Of a stretch of 64,000 nucleotides of DNA, positions 45,408 to 55,858 are shown piece after piece. The position numbers and the translations under genes were made by a program. Origin of the DNA: Marimonas arenosa (GTDB lineage Bacteria; Pseudomonadota; Alphaproteobacteria; Rhodobacterales; Rhodobacteraceae); NCBI RefSeq assembly GCF_030848945.1, contig NZ_JANHAX010000003.1:372001-436000 (forward strand). Direction: 5' to 3'. The first letter of the stretch is position 1; each line of letters opens with the position of its first letter. The notes beneath the pieces are model-generated. The model did no database searches, was not told the DNA's origin, and saw nothing but the letters and a program-made list of their open reading frames with translations.

Positions 45408-46661
45408 TTATCTCAGTGCCCGCCCCTTCAATATCGCCCCCTCGCCGAATTTCGCCCTGATGGCGTCGGTGGCGCGTTCGGCGCCGCTGCGTTTGGCGGC
45501 TTGCGGGTCGAGCAGGTCGGTCGAGCGGTCGGCCTGCGCCTCGGCGACGAGATGCGAGATGCCGACGCCAATGAGGCGGTAGGGGCCCTGGTCGCCCGCC
45601 GCGTCATAGAGGGCGCGGGCGGTGCGGTAGATGGTGTCGGCCATCTGGGTCGCGTCGTGCAGGGTCACGCGGCGGGTCAGCAATGCGTGGTTGGCGCGCT
45701 TGAGCTTGAGCGTCACCACCCTGCCAGCCATCCCGCGGGCCTTGGCCCGGTCGGAGACGTTTTCGGCCAGCCGCCAGATATGGCCGTCGAGCAGGTCGGG
45801 GTCGGCGGTGTCCTCGAAAAACGTGGTCTCGTTCGAAATCGACTTCACCGGCGCGTTGGCCGAGACGCGGCGGTGATCTTCGCCCCGCGCGAGATGGTAG
45901 AGCCGGTCGCCCATCGCGCCGAAGCGGGCATGGAGGTCTTCGCGCTCCCACCTGAGCAGGTCGGAAAAGCGGTGGATGCCGGCTTTTTCTAGCTGCGCCT
46001 GCGTGGCCTGACCCACGCCCCAGATCAGGCGCACCGGTTTGTCTTGCAGGAAGGCGGCGGTTTCCGCCTGGCCGATCACCGAAAAGCCGCGCGGCTTGTC
46101 GAGGTCGGAGGCGATTTTCGCCAGGAACTTGTTGTGCGAAAGGCCGATGGAGCCGGTGAGGCCGAGATCGTCCTTCATGCGCTTGACCAGCCGCGCGAGC
46201 ATCACCGCGGGAGGATGGCCGTGCAGGCGCCTTGTGCCCGAGAGATCCATGAAGGCTTCGTCGAGCGACAGCGGTTCGACGTCGGGGGTCAACTCGTCCA
46301 TCAGGGCGCGGATCTGTTTCGAGACCTCGGCGTAAACTTTCATCCGCGGGCGGATGACCACCGCGTCGGGGCAGAGTTTCAGCGCCTGGAACATCGGCAT
46401 GGCGGATTTCACGCCGCGGATGCGGGCGATATAGCAGGCGGTGGAGACGACGCCGCGCTTGCCGCCACCGATGATCACCGGCTTGTCCGCCAGGTCGGGA
46501 TTGTCGCGTTTTTCCACGCTGGCATAGAAGGCATCGCAATCCATGTGGGCGATCGAGAGGCTGAACAGCTCGGGGTGGGCGGTCACGCGCGGGGACCCGC
46601 AGGCCGGGCAGCGGCGGCCGTCATCGAAGGTTTCAAGACAGGTGCGGCACAGGGCGGGCAT
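45408..46661 (-). CDS. dinB: DNA polymerase IV with N-terminal zinc finger
   Basis: A Y-family polymerase of 417 residues. Active-site acids appear in HMDCDAFYASVE and LSLDEAFMD. Before the polymerase core, residues 5-22 form CRTC...CPACGS, a C-x2-C-x10-C-x2-C zinc ribbon absent from E. coli DinB but known in some alphaproteobacterial homologues. It bypasses DNA lesions. The ATG at 46661 is chosen since the zinc motif begins right after it. I could not find a GTTC-N7-GTTC LexA site just upstream. Confidence 0.93.
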   Translation of the reverse strand: MPALCRTCLETFDDGRRCPACGSPRVTAHPELFSLSIAHMDCDAFYASVEKRDNPDLADKPVIIGGGKRGVVSTACYIARIRGVKSAMPMFQALKLCPDAVVIRPRMKVYAEVSKQIRALMDELTPDVEPLSLDEAFMDLSGTRRLHGHPPAVMLARLVKRMKDDLGLTGSIGLSHNKFLAKIASDLDKPRGFSVIGQAETAAFLQDKPVRLIWGVGQATQAQLEKAGIHRFSDLLRWEREDLHARFGAMGDRLYHLARGEDHRRVSANAPVKSISNETTFFEDTADPDLLDGHIWRLAENVSDRAKARGMAGRVVTLKLKRANHALLTRRVTLHDATQMADTIYRTARALYDAAGDQGPYRLIGVGISHLVAEAQADRSTDLLDPQAAKRSGAERATDAIRAKFGEGAILKGRALR

Positions 46662-46822
46662 GGCCGGCAGCCTACATGTTCGCCGCTTGTTCTGCCAGAA
46701 AAATGGGCCGTCGCGGGCGTGGCGCAAATGCCATGAAACGGCGCGCTTCGCGGCTTTTTTCTTCCAAATTGCCGATGCACACCCAATATGAAGGGCAGTT
46801 TCGTCTTGAAAGGTAGTTGGAT

Positions 46823-47716
46823 ATGAACCCGGATCAGATTGTGAACGAGGTTTCGAACAGTTCGGTCATTTTGCTGCTGCTGGCAGCGTTTATCATCATT
46901 TCGATCTTCCTCGGCGTGCGGATCGTACCGCAGTCCGAAAAGCACGTGGTCGAGCGCTTCGGGCGGTTGAAATCCGTATTGGGGCCGGGGATCAACTTCA
47001 TCGTGCCCTTCCTCGACCGGGTGCGACACAAGATTTCCATTCTCGAACGCCAGCTGCCCAATGCCAGCCAGGACGCGATCACCGCCGACAACGTGCTGGT
47101 GCAGGTCGAAACCAGCGTGTTCTACCGCATTCTGGAACCGGAAAAGACGGTGTACCGGATCCGAGACGTGGATGCGGCGATTGCCACCACGGTAGCGGGG
47201 ATCGTGCGGGCCGAGATCGGCAAGATGGAGCTTGACGAGGTGCAGTCGAACCGGTCCCAGCTGATCACTCATATCAAGGCCAGCGTCGAGGACGCGGTCG
47301 ACAATTGGGGGATCGAGGTGACGCGGGCCGAGATTCTCGATGTGAACCTCGACCAGGCGACGCGGGATGCGATGTTGCAGCAGCTGAACGCCGAACGGGA
47401 ACGCCGCGCCGCGGTGACCCGGGCGGAAGGGGAGAAGCGGGCGATCGAACTGAATGCCGATGCCGAGCTTTACGCGGCCGAACAGGTGGCCAAGGCGCGG
47501 CGCATCCAGGCCGATGCCGAGGCCTATGCCACCGGCGTGGTGGCGCAGGCGATCAAGGACAACGGGCTCGAAGCGGCGCAATACCAGGTGGCGCTGAAGC
47601 AGGTCGAGGCGCTGACCAAGGTTGGCGAAGGCCAGGGTAACCAGACGGTTCTGCTGCCGGCCAACGTGCTGGAGGCTTTTGGTGATGCCTTCAACATGCT
47701 GAAGGGGGCGAAGTGA
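46823..47716 (+). CDS. SPFH/Band 7 (stomatin-like) membrane protein
   Basis: The 297-residue protein has an N-terminal membrane helix (about residues 15-35), then a Band 7 domain with VVERFGRLKSVLGPGIN and DAITADNVLVQVE. A C-terminal alanine/glutamate-rich coiled coil follows. It belongs to the SPFH paraslipin group that pairs with NfeD proteins and may organise membrane microdomains. ATG 46823 fits the AAAGG site better than the TTG at 46817. The next gene overlaps its stop. Confidence 0.93.
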   Translation: MNPDQIVNEVSNSSVILLLLAAFIIISIFLGVRIVPQSEKHVVERFGRLKSVLGPGINFIVPFLDRVRHKISILERQLPNASQDAITADNVLVQVETSVFYRILEPEKTVYRIRDVDAAIATTVAGIVRAEIGKMELDEVQSNRSQLITHIKASVEDAVDNWGIEVTRAEILDVNLDQATRDAMLQQLNAERERRAAVTRAEGEKRAIELNADAELYAAEQVAKARRIQADAEAYATGVVAQAIKDNGLEAAQYQVALKQVEALTKVGEGQGNQTVLLPANVLEAFGDAFNMLKGAK

Positions 47717-48009
47717 TGGATTACCTTGATACCTGGTGGGTGTGGGTGGCCGGCGGTCTGGTTCTGGCCATCCTGGAGCTGTTCGCGCCGGGCTTCATCT
47801 TCGTCGGCTTCGCGGTGGGCGCCGTGGTGGTCGGCCTGCTGCTGGCGCTGGGCGGGCAGCAGATTGCCGCCCTGCTGACCGGATCGCTGTCGATGAAGCT
47901 ACTGGTCTTTGCGCTGGCCTCGCTGGTGGCCTGGCTGGTGCTGCGCCGCATCGAGGGCGAGCGCAAAGGCCAGAAGAAGGTCTGGACCCGGGACATCAAC
48001 GAAGACTGA
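47716..48009 (+). CDS. NfeD-family membrane protein
   Basis: This 97-residue short NfeD protein has three spans and the conserved ILELFAPGFIFVGFAVGA signature. NfeD proteins with the short form partner SPFH proteins. It overlaps the upstream gene stop by one base (TGATG), a classic translationally coupled pair. The C-terminal soluble OB-like domain of longer NfeD is missing. A 136-base gene-free gap follows before the convergent RTX gene. Confidence 0.92.
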   Translation: MDYLDTWWVWVAGGLVLAILELFAPGFIFVGFAVGAVVVGLLLALGGQQIAALLTGSLSMKLLVFALASLVAWLVLRRIEGERKGQKKVWTRDINED

Positions 48010-48145
48010 ACGGAGGGGCGGGCCGCCCGCCCGGGACGCCGCGCCCGGGATGGCGCCGCGCGGATGTTGTGTGCCTTGGTCCTGGAGCGGCCCGGCGCGG
48101 ACCCCTCAGGGGGCGTGTCCCCCGGGAGGCCCGTGGACATGTGCC

Positions 48146-49903
48146 TCAGACGAAGGCGGTGTCGTCGATCACGATGTCGCTCATCTCGATATCGGCCCAG
48201 TAGGCGGTGACGGTGCCCACGACCGTGCCGGTTGTGGAATCGGTCAGGATGACCAACGTGTGGTCACCGCCCGACAACGACGCCAGTTCCACGTCGATCC
48301 CGCTCTGGATCACGATCCGGTCGCCTTCGGCGGCATCGAAATTGTGGATCTCGTCATTGCCGTTGTCGCTGGCGGTGAACAGGAAGGTGTCGGCCCCGGC
48401 GCCGCCATCGAGGTTGTCGTTGCCCTCGCCGCCCATCAGCGTGTCATTGCCGTCCTGGCCGCGCAGGCTGTCGTCACCGGCCTCGCCGTAGAGCATGTCG
48501 TCATCCTCGGCGCCGTAGAGCGAGTCGTCGCCGATCTGGCCGTAAAGCGTGTCATTGTTGAAGCCGCCATGCAGGTAATCGGCGCCGAGGCCGCCGATGA
48601 GAAGATCGTCGCCATCTTCGCCGTAAAGCGTATCGAGGCCGTCGCCGCCGTTGAGCGTATCCGCACCGGTGCCGCCGTAGAGCCGGTCGTTGTTGGCACC
48701 ACCGAACAGCTTGTCGAGGCCTTCCTGGCCATAGAGCGTGTCGTCGCCGGCATGGCCGAACAGCTTGTCGAAGCCGACCCCGCCGCCGAGCTTGTCGTCG
48801 CCCAGTCCGCCGCGGACGGTGTCGTTGCCGTCGCCCCCCCAAAGCTCGTCATTGCCGGAGTTGCCGGTGAGTTCGTCGTTGCCCTCGTCGCCGTAAAGGG
48901 AGTCGTTGCCGATGCCGCCATACAGCTTGTCGTTGCCTTCGCCGGCATAGAGCCGGTCGTGGCCGAGCTGACCGAACATCCGGTCATGACCATTGCCTCC
49001 GGCCAGCGTATCGGTGCCGTTGCCGCCGCGCAGCACGTCATTGCCGTAGTCGCCATAGACCCGGTCGGCCCCTCCGCCGCCATCGAGCGTGTCGTTTTCA
49101 TTGCCGCCGTAGAGCGAGTCGGCGCCGCTGCCGCCGATCAGCTTGTCCTCGGCGTCGCCGCCCGAAAGCACGTCGTCGCCGGCTTCGCCGTAGAGCGTGT
49201 CGCGGCCATTGCCGCCCGAGAGATGGTCATGGCCAAGCTCTCCATGCAGCACGTCGTGACCGTCGCCGCCATTGACATGGTCGGCCCCGGCACCGGCCTT
49301 GATCGTGTCATCGCCGCCGGCGCCGTTGCCGGTATCGTCGCCGGCCCCGAGCAGCAGCGTGTCGTCGAGGATCTCGCCGTTCACACGGTTGTTGGTCTCG
49401 GTGCCGAAATAGTAGGACAACCCGCCGGTCATGACCCAAGTCAGCCAGTGCGCGAGGTCGGTCACCGTGGCATTGGCATTGCCGTCCTCGTTGTAGATCC
49501 GGCCATCAACGATTTCGAAACCGAGATGGTAGATGCCGTCGAACACGGTGTTGACCAGCTGTTCGTATTCCAGCGTGGTCGAGCCGCCATCATTCTGGAC
49601 GAGGTGATAGCCGGTTTCCATGTAGCCCTCGTCATCGCCGTGAAGGGCCACGAATTCGTCGTAATAGTTGTCGCGGATATACTGGTTGATGACGTAGATA
49701 TCCTCGACCTGGATCAACCCATCGTCGAACAGGCCGTGCGTCTCGATCGCTTCGAGGATCATTTGGTTGATCGCGTCGGCGGCCTGGGTGCCGCCGATGA
49801 TGTCGGCCTCGGAGATGTGATCGACGAGGTCGGCATCTGCCCAGATCATGTCGATGATGTCGTCGAGATGTGTGCCGGTCGTGCCTTGGGTCGGGTTGGG
49901 CAT
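48146..49903 (-). CDS. Secreted RTX calcium-binding protein with a separate N-terminal domain
   Basis: A 585-residue protein. Residues 1-165 form an acidic helical domain (DADLVDHISEADIIGG, HGDDEGYMETGYHLVQ); residues 180-510 are long runs of glycine/aspartate RTX nonapeptides of the GGxGxDxLx type. A hydrophobic beta-rich C-terminus (about 75 residues) ends in IDDTAFV, typical of type I secretion signals. It has no Sec signal. The repeats bind calcium after export. The N-terminal domain resembles one I recall from other roseobacter RTX proteins, function unknown. Confidence 0.9.
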   Translation of the reverse strand: MPNPTQGTTGTHLDDIIDMIWADADLVDHISEADIIGGTQAADAINQMILEAIETHGLFDDGLIQVEDIYVINQYIRDNYYDEFVALHGDDEGYMETGYHLVQNDGGSTTLEYEQLVNTVFDGIYHLGFEIVDGRIYNEDGNANATVTDLAHWLTWVMTGGLSYYFGTETNNRVNGEILDDTLLLGAGDDTGNGAGGDDTIKAGAGADHVNGGDGHDVLHGELGHDHLSGGNGRDTLYGEAGDDVLSGGDAEDKLIGGSGADSLYGGNENDTLDGGGGADRVYGDYGNDVLRGGNGTDTLAGGNGHDRMFGQLGHDRLYAGEGNDKLYGGIGNDSLYGDEGNDELTGNSGNDELWGGDGNDTVRGGLGDDKLGGGVGFDKLFGHAGDDTLYGQEGLDKLFGGANNDRLYGGTGADTLNGGDGLDTLYGEDGDDLLIGGLGADYLHGGFNNDTLYGQIGDDSLYGAEDDDMLYGEAGDDSLRGQDGNDTLMGGEGNDNLDGGAGADTFLFTASDNGNDEIHNFDAAEGDRIVIQSGIDVELASLSGGDHTLVILTDSTTGTVVGTVTAYWADIEMSDIVIDDTAFV

Positions 49904-50126
49904 ATCGCTGTCCTTCTAGCTGTCCTTCAGGTTGTAAGCCGTGGGTGTCGCGCACGCCCATCCACGCCATTGCTTTGACGGCATTATGGCGAGACCGGGG
50001 CGAATTGCGGCTGCGGGCAAAGAACCGCCTGTGAACCGGCAGAAGCTTGCGAAAGAGACCGGGATTACCGGCGCTTATCTGCCCAACACCGCCGGGTTGG
50101 CGGCGTGGGGGATCAACGGCCGCGAG

Positions 50127-50870
50127 TCAGTCCCGGCCGTGCAGGAAGGTGAGGGTGCGGGCCATGGCCTCGCCCTTGACCAGCCAGGCGATGCCGAAGG
50201 CCCAGACGGCGACGGATTCCGCCCAGAAGGTGAAGTGCCAGGCCGCGTCCCAACTGCGGCCGATGTCGCGCAGCAGGAGTTTGAAGACGAACAGGCCCGC
50301 CACCATCGCCACGATGGTCCAGCCGCAGGCACGGTAAAGGCGGTTGCGGCGCAGCTTGTGGCGGCCGGGCGACGCCCGGTCGGTCTTGGTGAAGAGCTTG
50401 AGGCACATCACCGCCAGCGCGGTGAGAAACAACCCGGCGGAACCGAAATGCAGGGCGCTTTGCAGCATGTCGCTGGATATCAGGCCGTCGAGCAGGGAGA
50501 GCGGGCGATAGCAAGCCTCGGGGCCGCAGAAGGTGGGGATCAACGCGACGCCCAGCGCAGTGACCCCAGCCGTGGTCGAGACCCGCCAGTCGGTGAGCAG
50601 ATCGCCGCGTTCGGGGTCGTGGCCGTAGTAGTTGATCAGGAAGACGCCGATACCGGTCAGGGTGAGCACGAAGACCTCGCGCATCGGGGTGAAAAAGAAC
50701 TCGGAGATCGAGTCCTGCATGGCGACGCCGAACAGCGCGACGCCGGCGAGCAGCAGGATCGGTAGGCCGACGCCGATCAGGCCGATCGACCGGCGCAGGC
50801 GGTTCATCGCTTCTTCGTGGTGACTGGCGGTGCGCTCCAGCTGGCGCCGAGACATCTCTTGCGGTTTCAT
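50127..50870 (-). CDS. Membrane protein of unknown function
   Basis: The 247-residue protein has six predicted spans, beginning near residue 29. I do not recognise a specific family, although YYGHDPERGDLLTDW and RDIGRSWDAAWHFTFWAES look conserved and functional. ATG 50870 has a very strong GAGGAGG site; the frame continues upstream without similarity. It is divergent from the DUF5765 gene, 179 bases away, and there is a 223-base gap on its other side before the RTX gene. Confidence 0.75.
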   Translation of the reverse strand: MKPQEMSRRQLERTASHHEEAMNRLRRSIGLIGVGLPILLLAGVALFGVAMQDSISEFFFTPMREVFVLTLTGIGVFLINYYGHDPERGDLLTDWRVSTTAGVTALGVALIPTFCGPEACYRPLSLLDGLISSDMLQSALHFGSAGLFLTALAVMCLKLFTKTDRASPGRHKLRRNRLYRACGWTIVAMVAGLFVFKLLLRDIGRSWDAAWHFTFWAESVAVWAFGIAWLVKGEAMARTLTFLHGRD

Positions 50871-51049
50871 CAATGAGGCCTCCTCGCCCATAGGGTGCGC
50901 TTTCTGGATCGGCCTGGCAAGTGACAGGGATCTGGCCGACGTGGGCTGCCGATGGCGCCCAAACAAAAACACCTGTCTGATCGATTGCGTCATTGACCGA
51001 TGAGAACGCGCCTTACAGAATTGACGGAACAATATGGGGAACGAGCAAG

Positions 51050-51778
51050 ATGTGCTGGAGCGAAGGCGCCTCGGTCGCGATGGTTGGCATTGGCGCTGCC
51101 GCAACCGTGATCACGACCCGGCGGGGCGAACCCTCGGCGATTCCGATAACCCTCGGGTTCTTCACATTGATGGAGGCCTTGCAGGTTGCCGGCTACTGGG
51201 TGGTCGATGAATGCAGCCTGCCGGTGAACCAGTCGGTCACGGTGCTGTCCTACATACACATCGCGTTGCAGCCGATCTTCATCAACGCCTTTGCCATGGC
51301 CGTGGCGCCGGCTGTCGTGCCTCCGGCGACGAGGCGGCTGGTCTATGCGGCCGCAGGGCTTGCCACGATCCTGATCCTGATGCGTCTGGTGCCGTTCGAT
51401 TGGGCCGGTCGATGCAGGCCCGGCGACATACTCTGTGGTCCGGCCTTTTGCACGTTTTCGGGCAACTGGCACATCGCTTGGGAGATGCAGCTCAACGATA
51501 TGTGGGGATCGCTGGGAGAGGTGTTCCGGGACTATTTTCCCTTCCCGGCTTATGTTTTGTCGGTATTTGTGTTGCCACTTTTCTATGGCGCGTGGCGTCT
51601 GGTAATTTTCCACGCGATGCTTGGTCCGATGCTTGCGACGGTGCTGACGGACAATCCCAACGAAATACCGGCGGTGTGGTGTCTGTTCTCGATCGGGCTG
51701 GTTCTGGGCGGGCTCAGCCCGCTCGTGCGCCGACATGTCTTCGGCGCGGGTCGGTCCGTTGCCGACGCGAAACCTTAG
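51050..51778 (+). CDS. DUF5765 multi-span membrane protein
   Basis: The 242-residue protein has six or seven membrane spans and starts with MCWSEGASVAMVGIGAAAT, a motif I associate with DUF5765 proteins. It contains conserved CGPAFCTFSGNWHIAWE, rich in cysteine, histidine and tryptophan, in a long loop. Function unknown. I prefer ATG 51050 over the upstream TTG 50993, because the motif starts exactly there. Confidence 0.82.
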   Translation: MCWSEGASVAMVGIGAAATVITTRRGEPSAIPITLGFFTLMEALQVAGYWVVDECSLPVNQSVTVLSYIHIALQPIFINAFAMAVAPAVVPPATRRLVYAAAGLATILILMRLVPFDWAGRCRPGDILCGPAFCTFSGNWHIAWEMQLNDMWGSLGEVFRDYFPFPAYVLSVFVLPLFYGAWRLVIFHAMLGPMLATVLTDNPNEIPAVWCLFSIGLVLGGLSPLVRRHVFGAGRSVADAKP

Positions 51779-51875
51779 GGCTTCATGGCGGACGCGACAT
51801 TATACCGGATACCGGGCAGGAGAGCTTGCCGGAGTGGCGGCGGCAAATGCCGATGGGCGAGTGTGAACGAGAGGC

Positions 51876-52598
51876 CTACGGCAGGTCCTGGATCACGGCG
51901 CGGGCGGCGGCGGCAGGGTCTGGAGCCTGCCAGATCGGGCGGCCGACGACGATGTGGTCGGCACCGTCGCGGATGGCCCGACCCGGCGTGGCGATACGCT
52001 TCTGGTCGCCGCGGTCGGCCCCGGCGGGGCGGACGCCGGGGGTGACGATCAGCCGGCCGGCGGCAGCGGGCAGGGCGCGGATCAGCGCGGCCTCCTGCGG
52101 CGAGGCGATCACCCCGTCGGCGCCGGCCTCAAAGGCGCGCTCGGCACGTTCGACCACCATGTCGGCCATTGCTCCGGGCTTCATCATGCCATTGTCGAGG
52201 TCGTCTCGGTCAAGCGAGGTCAGGATGGTGACGGCGAGGATCTTGAGGTCCTTGCCCGAGGCGCCCTGCTTGGCGGCGCGGACCACGTGCGGGTCGCCAT
52301 GGACGGTGAGGAAATCGAGGTCGAACTGCGCCACGCCGTGCACCGCCTTTTCCACGGTCGCGCCGATATCAAAGAACTTCATGTCGAGGAAGATTCGCTT
52401 GCCCCTCTCGTCCTTGAGTTCGCGCGCCAGGGCCAGCCCGCCGGTGGTCAGCATGCCGAGCCCGATCTTGTAGAAGCTGACCGTATCGCCGAGCTTTTCG
52501 GCAAGCGCCAGGCCTTCGAGCGCGTTCGGCACATCGAGGGCGACGATCAGGCGGTCATCGGGACTGGCGGGCTGAGGGGAAGCGGGCATGGGCGGCAC
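51876..52598 (-). CDS. pyrF: Orotidine 5'-phosphate decarboxylase
   Basis: The 240-residue TIM-barrel enzyme has the catalytic LDMKFFDIG (Asp-x-Lys-x-x-Asp), substrate-binding RLIVALDVP near the N-terminus, TPGVRP and VVGRPI. It turns OMP into UMP at the end of pyrimidine synthesis. Start may be ATG 52598 or ATG 52589. It sits alone with the small unknown gene 48 bases upstream on the same strand. Confidence 0.96.
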   Translation of the reverse strand: MPPMPASPQPASPDDRLIVALDVPNALEGLALAEKLGDTVSFYKIGLGMLTTGGLALARELKDERGKRIFLDMKFFDIGATVEKAVHGVAQFDLDFLTVHGDPHVVRAAKQGASGKDLKILAVTILTSLDRDDLDNGMMKPGAMADMVVERAERAFEAGADGVIASPQEAALIRALPAAAGRLIVTPGVRPAGADRGDQKRIATPGRAIRDGADHIVVGRPIWQAPDPAAAARAVIQDLP

Positions 52599-52646
52599 TC
52601 CGGGTACTCTGGCGTGCCGCCCTTGTCGGGGGAAAACCCCCCGACG

Positions 52647-52922
52647 TCAAGCCGCGAGCGGGGGCAGCTCGGGCTGAACGGGTCGGGCTGCGGTCAGCGG
52701 CCGGAGCCAGGCGCGCAGCCCATGTTTACCCGCGCGATGCGCGGCAAGCGCGCGCTCGGTCAGACCGCGGGCGACGAGGCGGTATTCGGCATGGACCGGG
52801 GCCGCGACGAAGGCGGGATAGCGGAAGCTGTGGCGGCCGTCATGGACGGTGACCAGTGCCTCGAACCCGGCACGTTCCGGGTTGAAGCGGATCTCGGAAA
52901 TTCTCAGTTTGTCTGCGGTCAT
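52647..52922 (-). CDS. Small protein of unknown function
   Basis: The 91-residue product from ATG 52922 (GGAG upstream) has no membrane span and no signal. It is rich in arginine and alanine with RISEIRFNPERAGFEA near the start and YPAFVAAPVHAEYRLVARGL in the middle. I recognise no family. It is a likely Rhodobacterales-specific orphan. It is the divergent partner of clpB across a 242-base regulatory gap and is probably co-transcribed with pyrF. Confidence 0.7.
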   Translation of the reverse strand: MTADKLRISEIRFNPERAGFEALVTVHDGRHSFRYPAFVAAPVHAEYRLVARGLTERALAAHRAGKHGLRAWLRPLTAARPVQPELPPLAA

Positions 52923-52974
52923 CGGTTCTCGCTCCTTTACTGCTCTGTGCGCTTCGCCGCGCTTCGGGAAAACC

Positions 52975-52983
52975 TGTGGATAA
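52975..52983 (-). promoter_or_regulatory. Consensus DnaA-box-like site
   Basis: The minus strand reads TTATCCACA, a perfect match to the E. coli DnaA box. A single 9-base match in GC-rich DNA is uncommon by chance. It is placed between the small unknown gene and clpB. No cluster of boxes was seen, so it is not an origin candidate. Confidence 0.45.
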
Positions 52984-53014
52984 CTTAGAAATCGACTATG
53001 ACAGTTTGTAGGGC

Positions 53015-53056
53015 GGTCACGGAAAATTGTGACCATGTGCGAAAATCCGCACATGG
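53015..53056. promoter_or_regulatory. Two adjoining inverted repeats upstream of the clpB promoter
   Basis: GGTCAC-(8)-GTGACC at 53015-53034 and CCATGTGCG-AAAATC-CGCACATGG at 53033-53056 share two bases. The second is a 9-bp perfect stem ending three bases before the putative -35. There is no T-tract. They may be operators or a nested cruciform/RNA structure. Confidence 0.55.
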
Positions 53057-53059
53057 CTG

Positions 53060-53088
53060 CTTGAAGGGCCAGGTTTTCGTCCCCATTT
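53060..53088 (+). promoter_or_regulatory. Sigma-32 (RpoH)-like heat-shock promoter of clpB
   Basis: CTTGAA at 53060-53065 and CCCCATTT at 53081-53088 are 15 bases apart. The two elements match the heat-shock consensus (CTTGAAA, then CCCCATNT after 11-16 bases) very closely. The predicted start lies about 70 bases before the clpB ATG. RpoH control of clpB is known in many proteobacteria. Confidence 0.8.
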
Positions 53089-53164
53089 CAAATTTGAGAT
53101 TCCCGACGGACGCATGCCTCTGAGAGGGTGCGCGACATGGGAAAGCTTGACAAAGGAGAGAGAC

Positions 53165-55783
<2,619 letters not shown>

Positions 55784-55804
55784 GCCGGGACTGTCTGAAA
55801 GATA

Positions 55805-55840
55805 ACGGCCCACCGGAGCGATCCGGCGGGCCGTTTTTTT
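55805..55840 (+). terminator. Intrinsic terminator after clpB
   Basis: A 12-bp stem (ACGGCCC-A-CCGGA with TCCGG-C-GGGCCGT, one mismatch) and a GCGA loop are followed by seven T. It is 21 bases beyond the clpB stop and faces the convergent RTX gene end. Confidence 0.95.
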
Positions 55841-55858
55841 GTTGCGGTTGGTCGCCGA

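Noticed and set aside
46662..46822. LexA operator upstream of dinB
   Set aside because: No GTTC-N7-GTTC or GAAC-N7-GAAC arrangement was found by eye.
47909..49978. 689-codon plus-strand frame opposite the first RTX gene
   Set aside because: A shadow generated by the repeated GGxGxD codons; the minus-strand product has proper RTX repeats and a secretion-type C-terminus.
52975..53056. Replication origin at the DnaA box
   Set aside because: Only one box, no AT-rich unwinding element or box cluster, and no dnaA/hemE/parAB neighbours.
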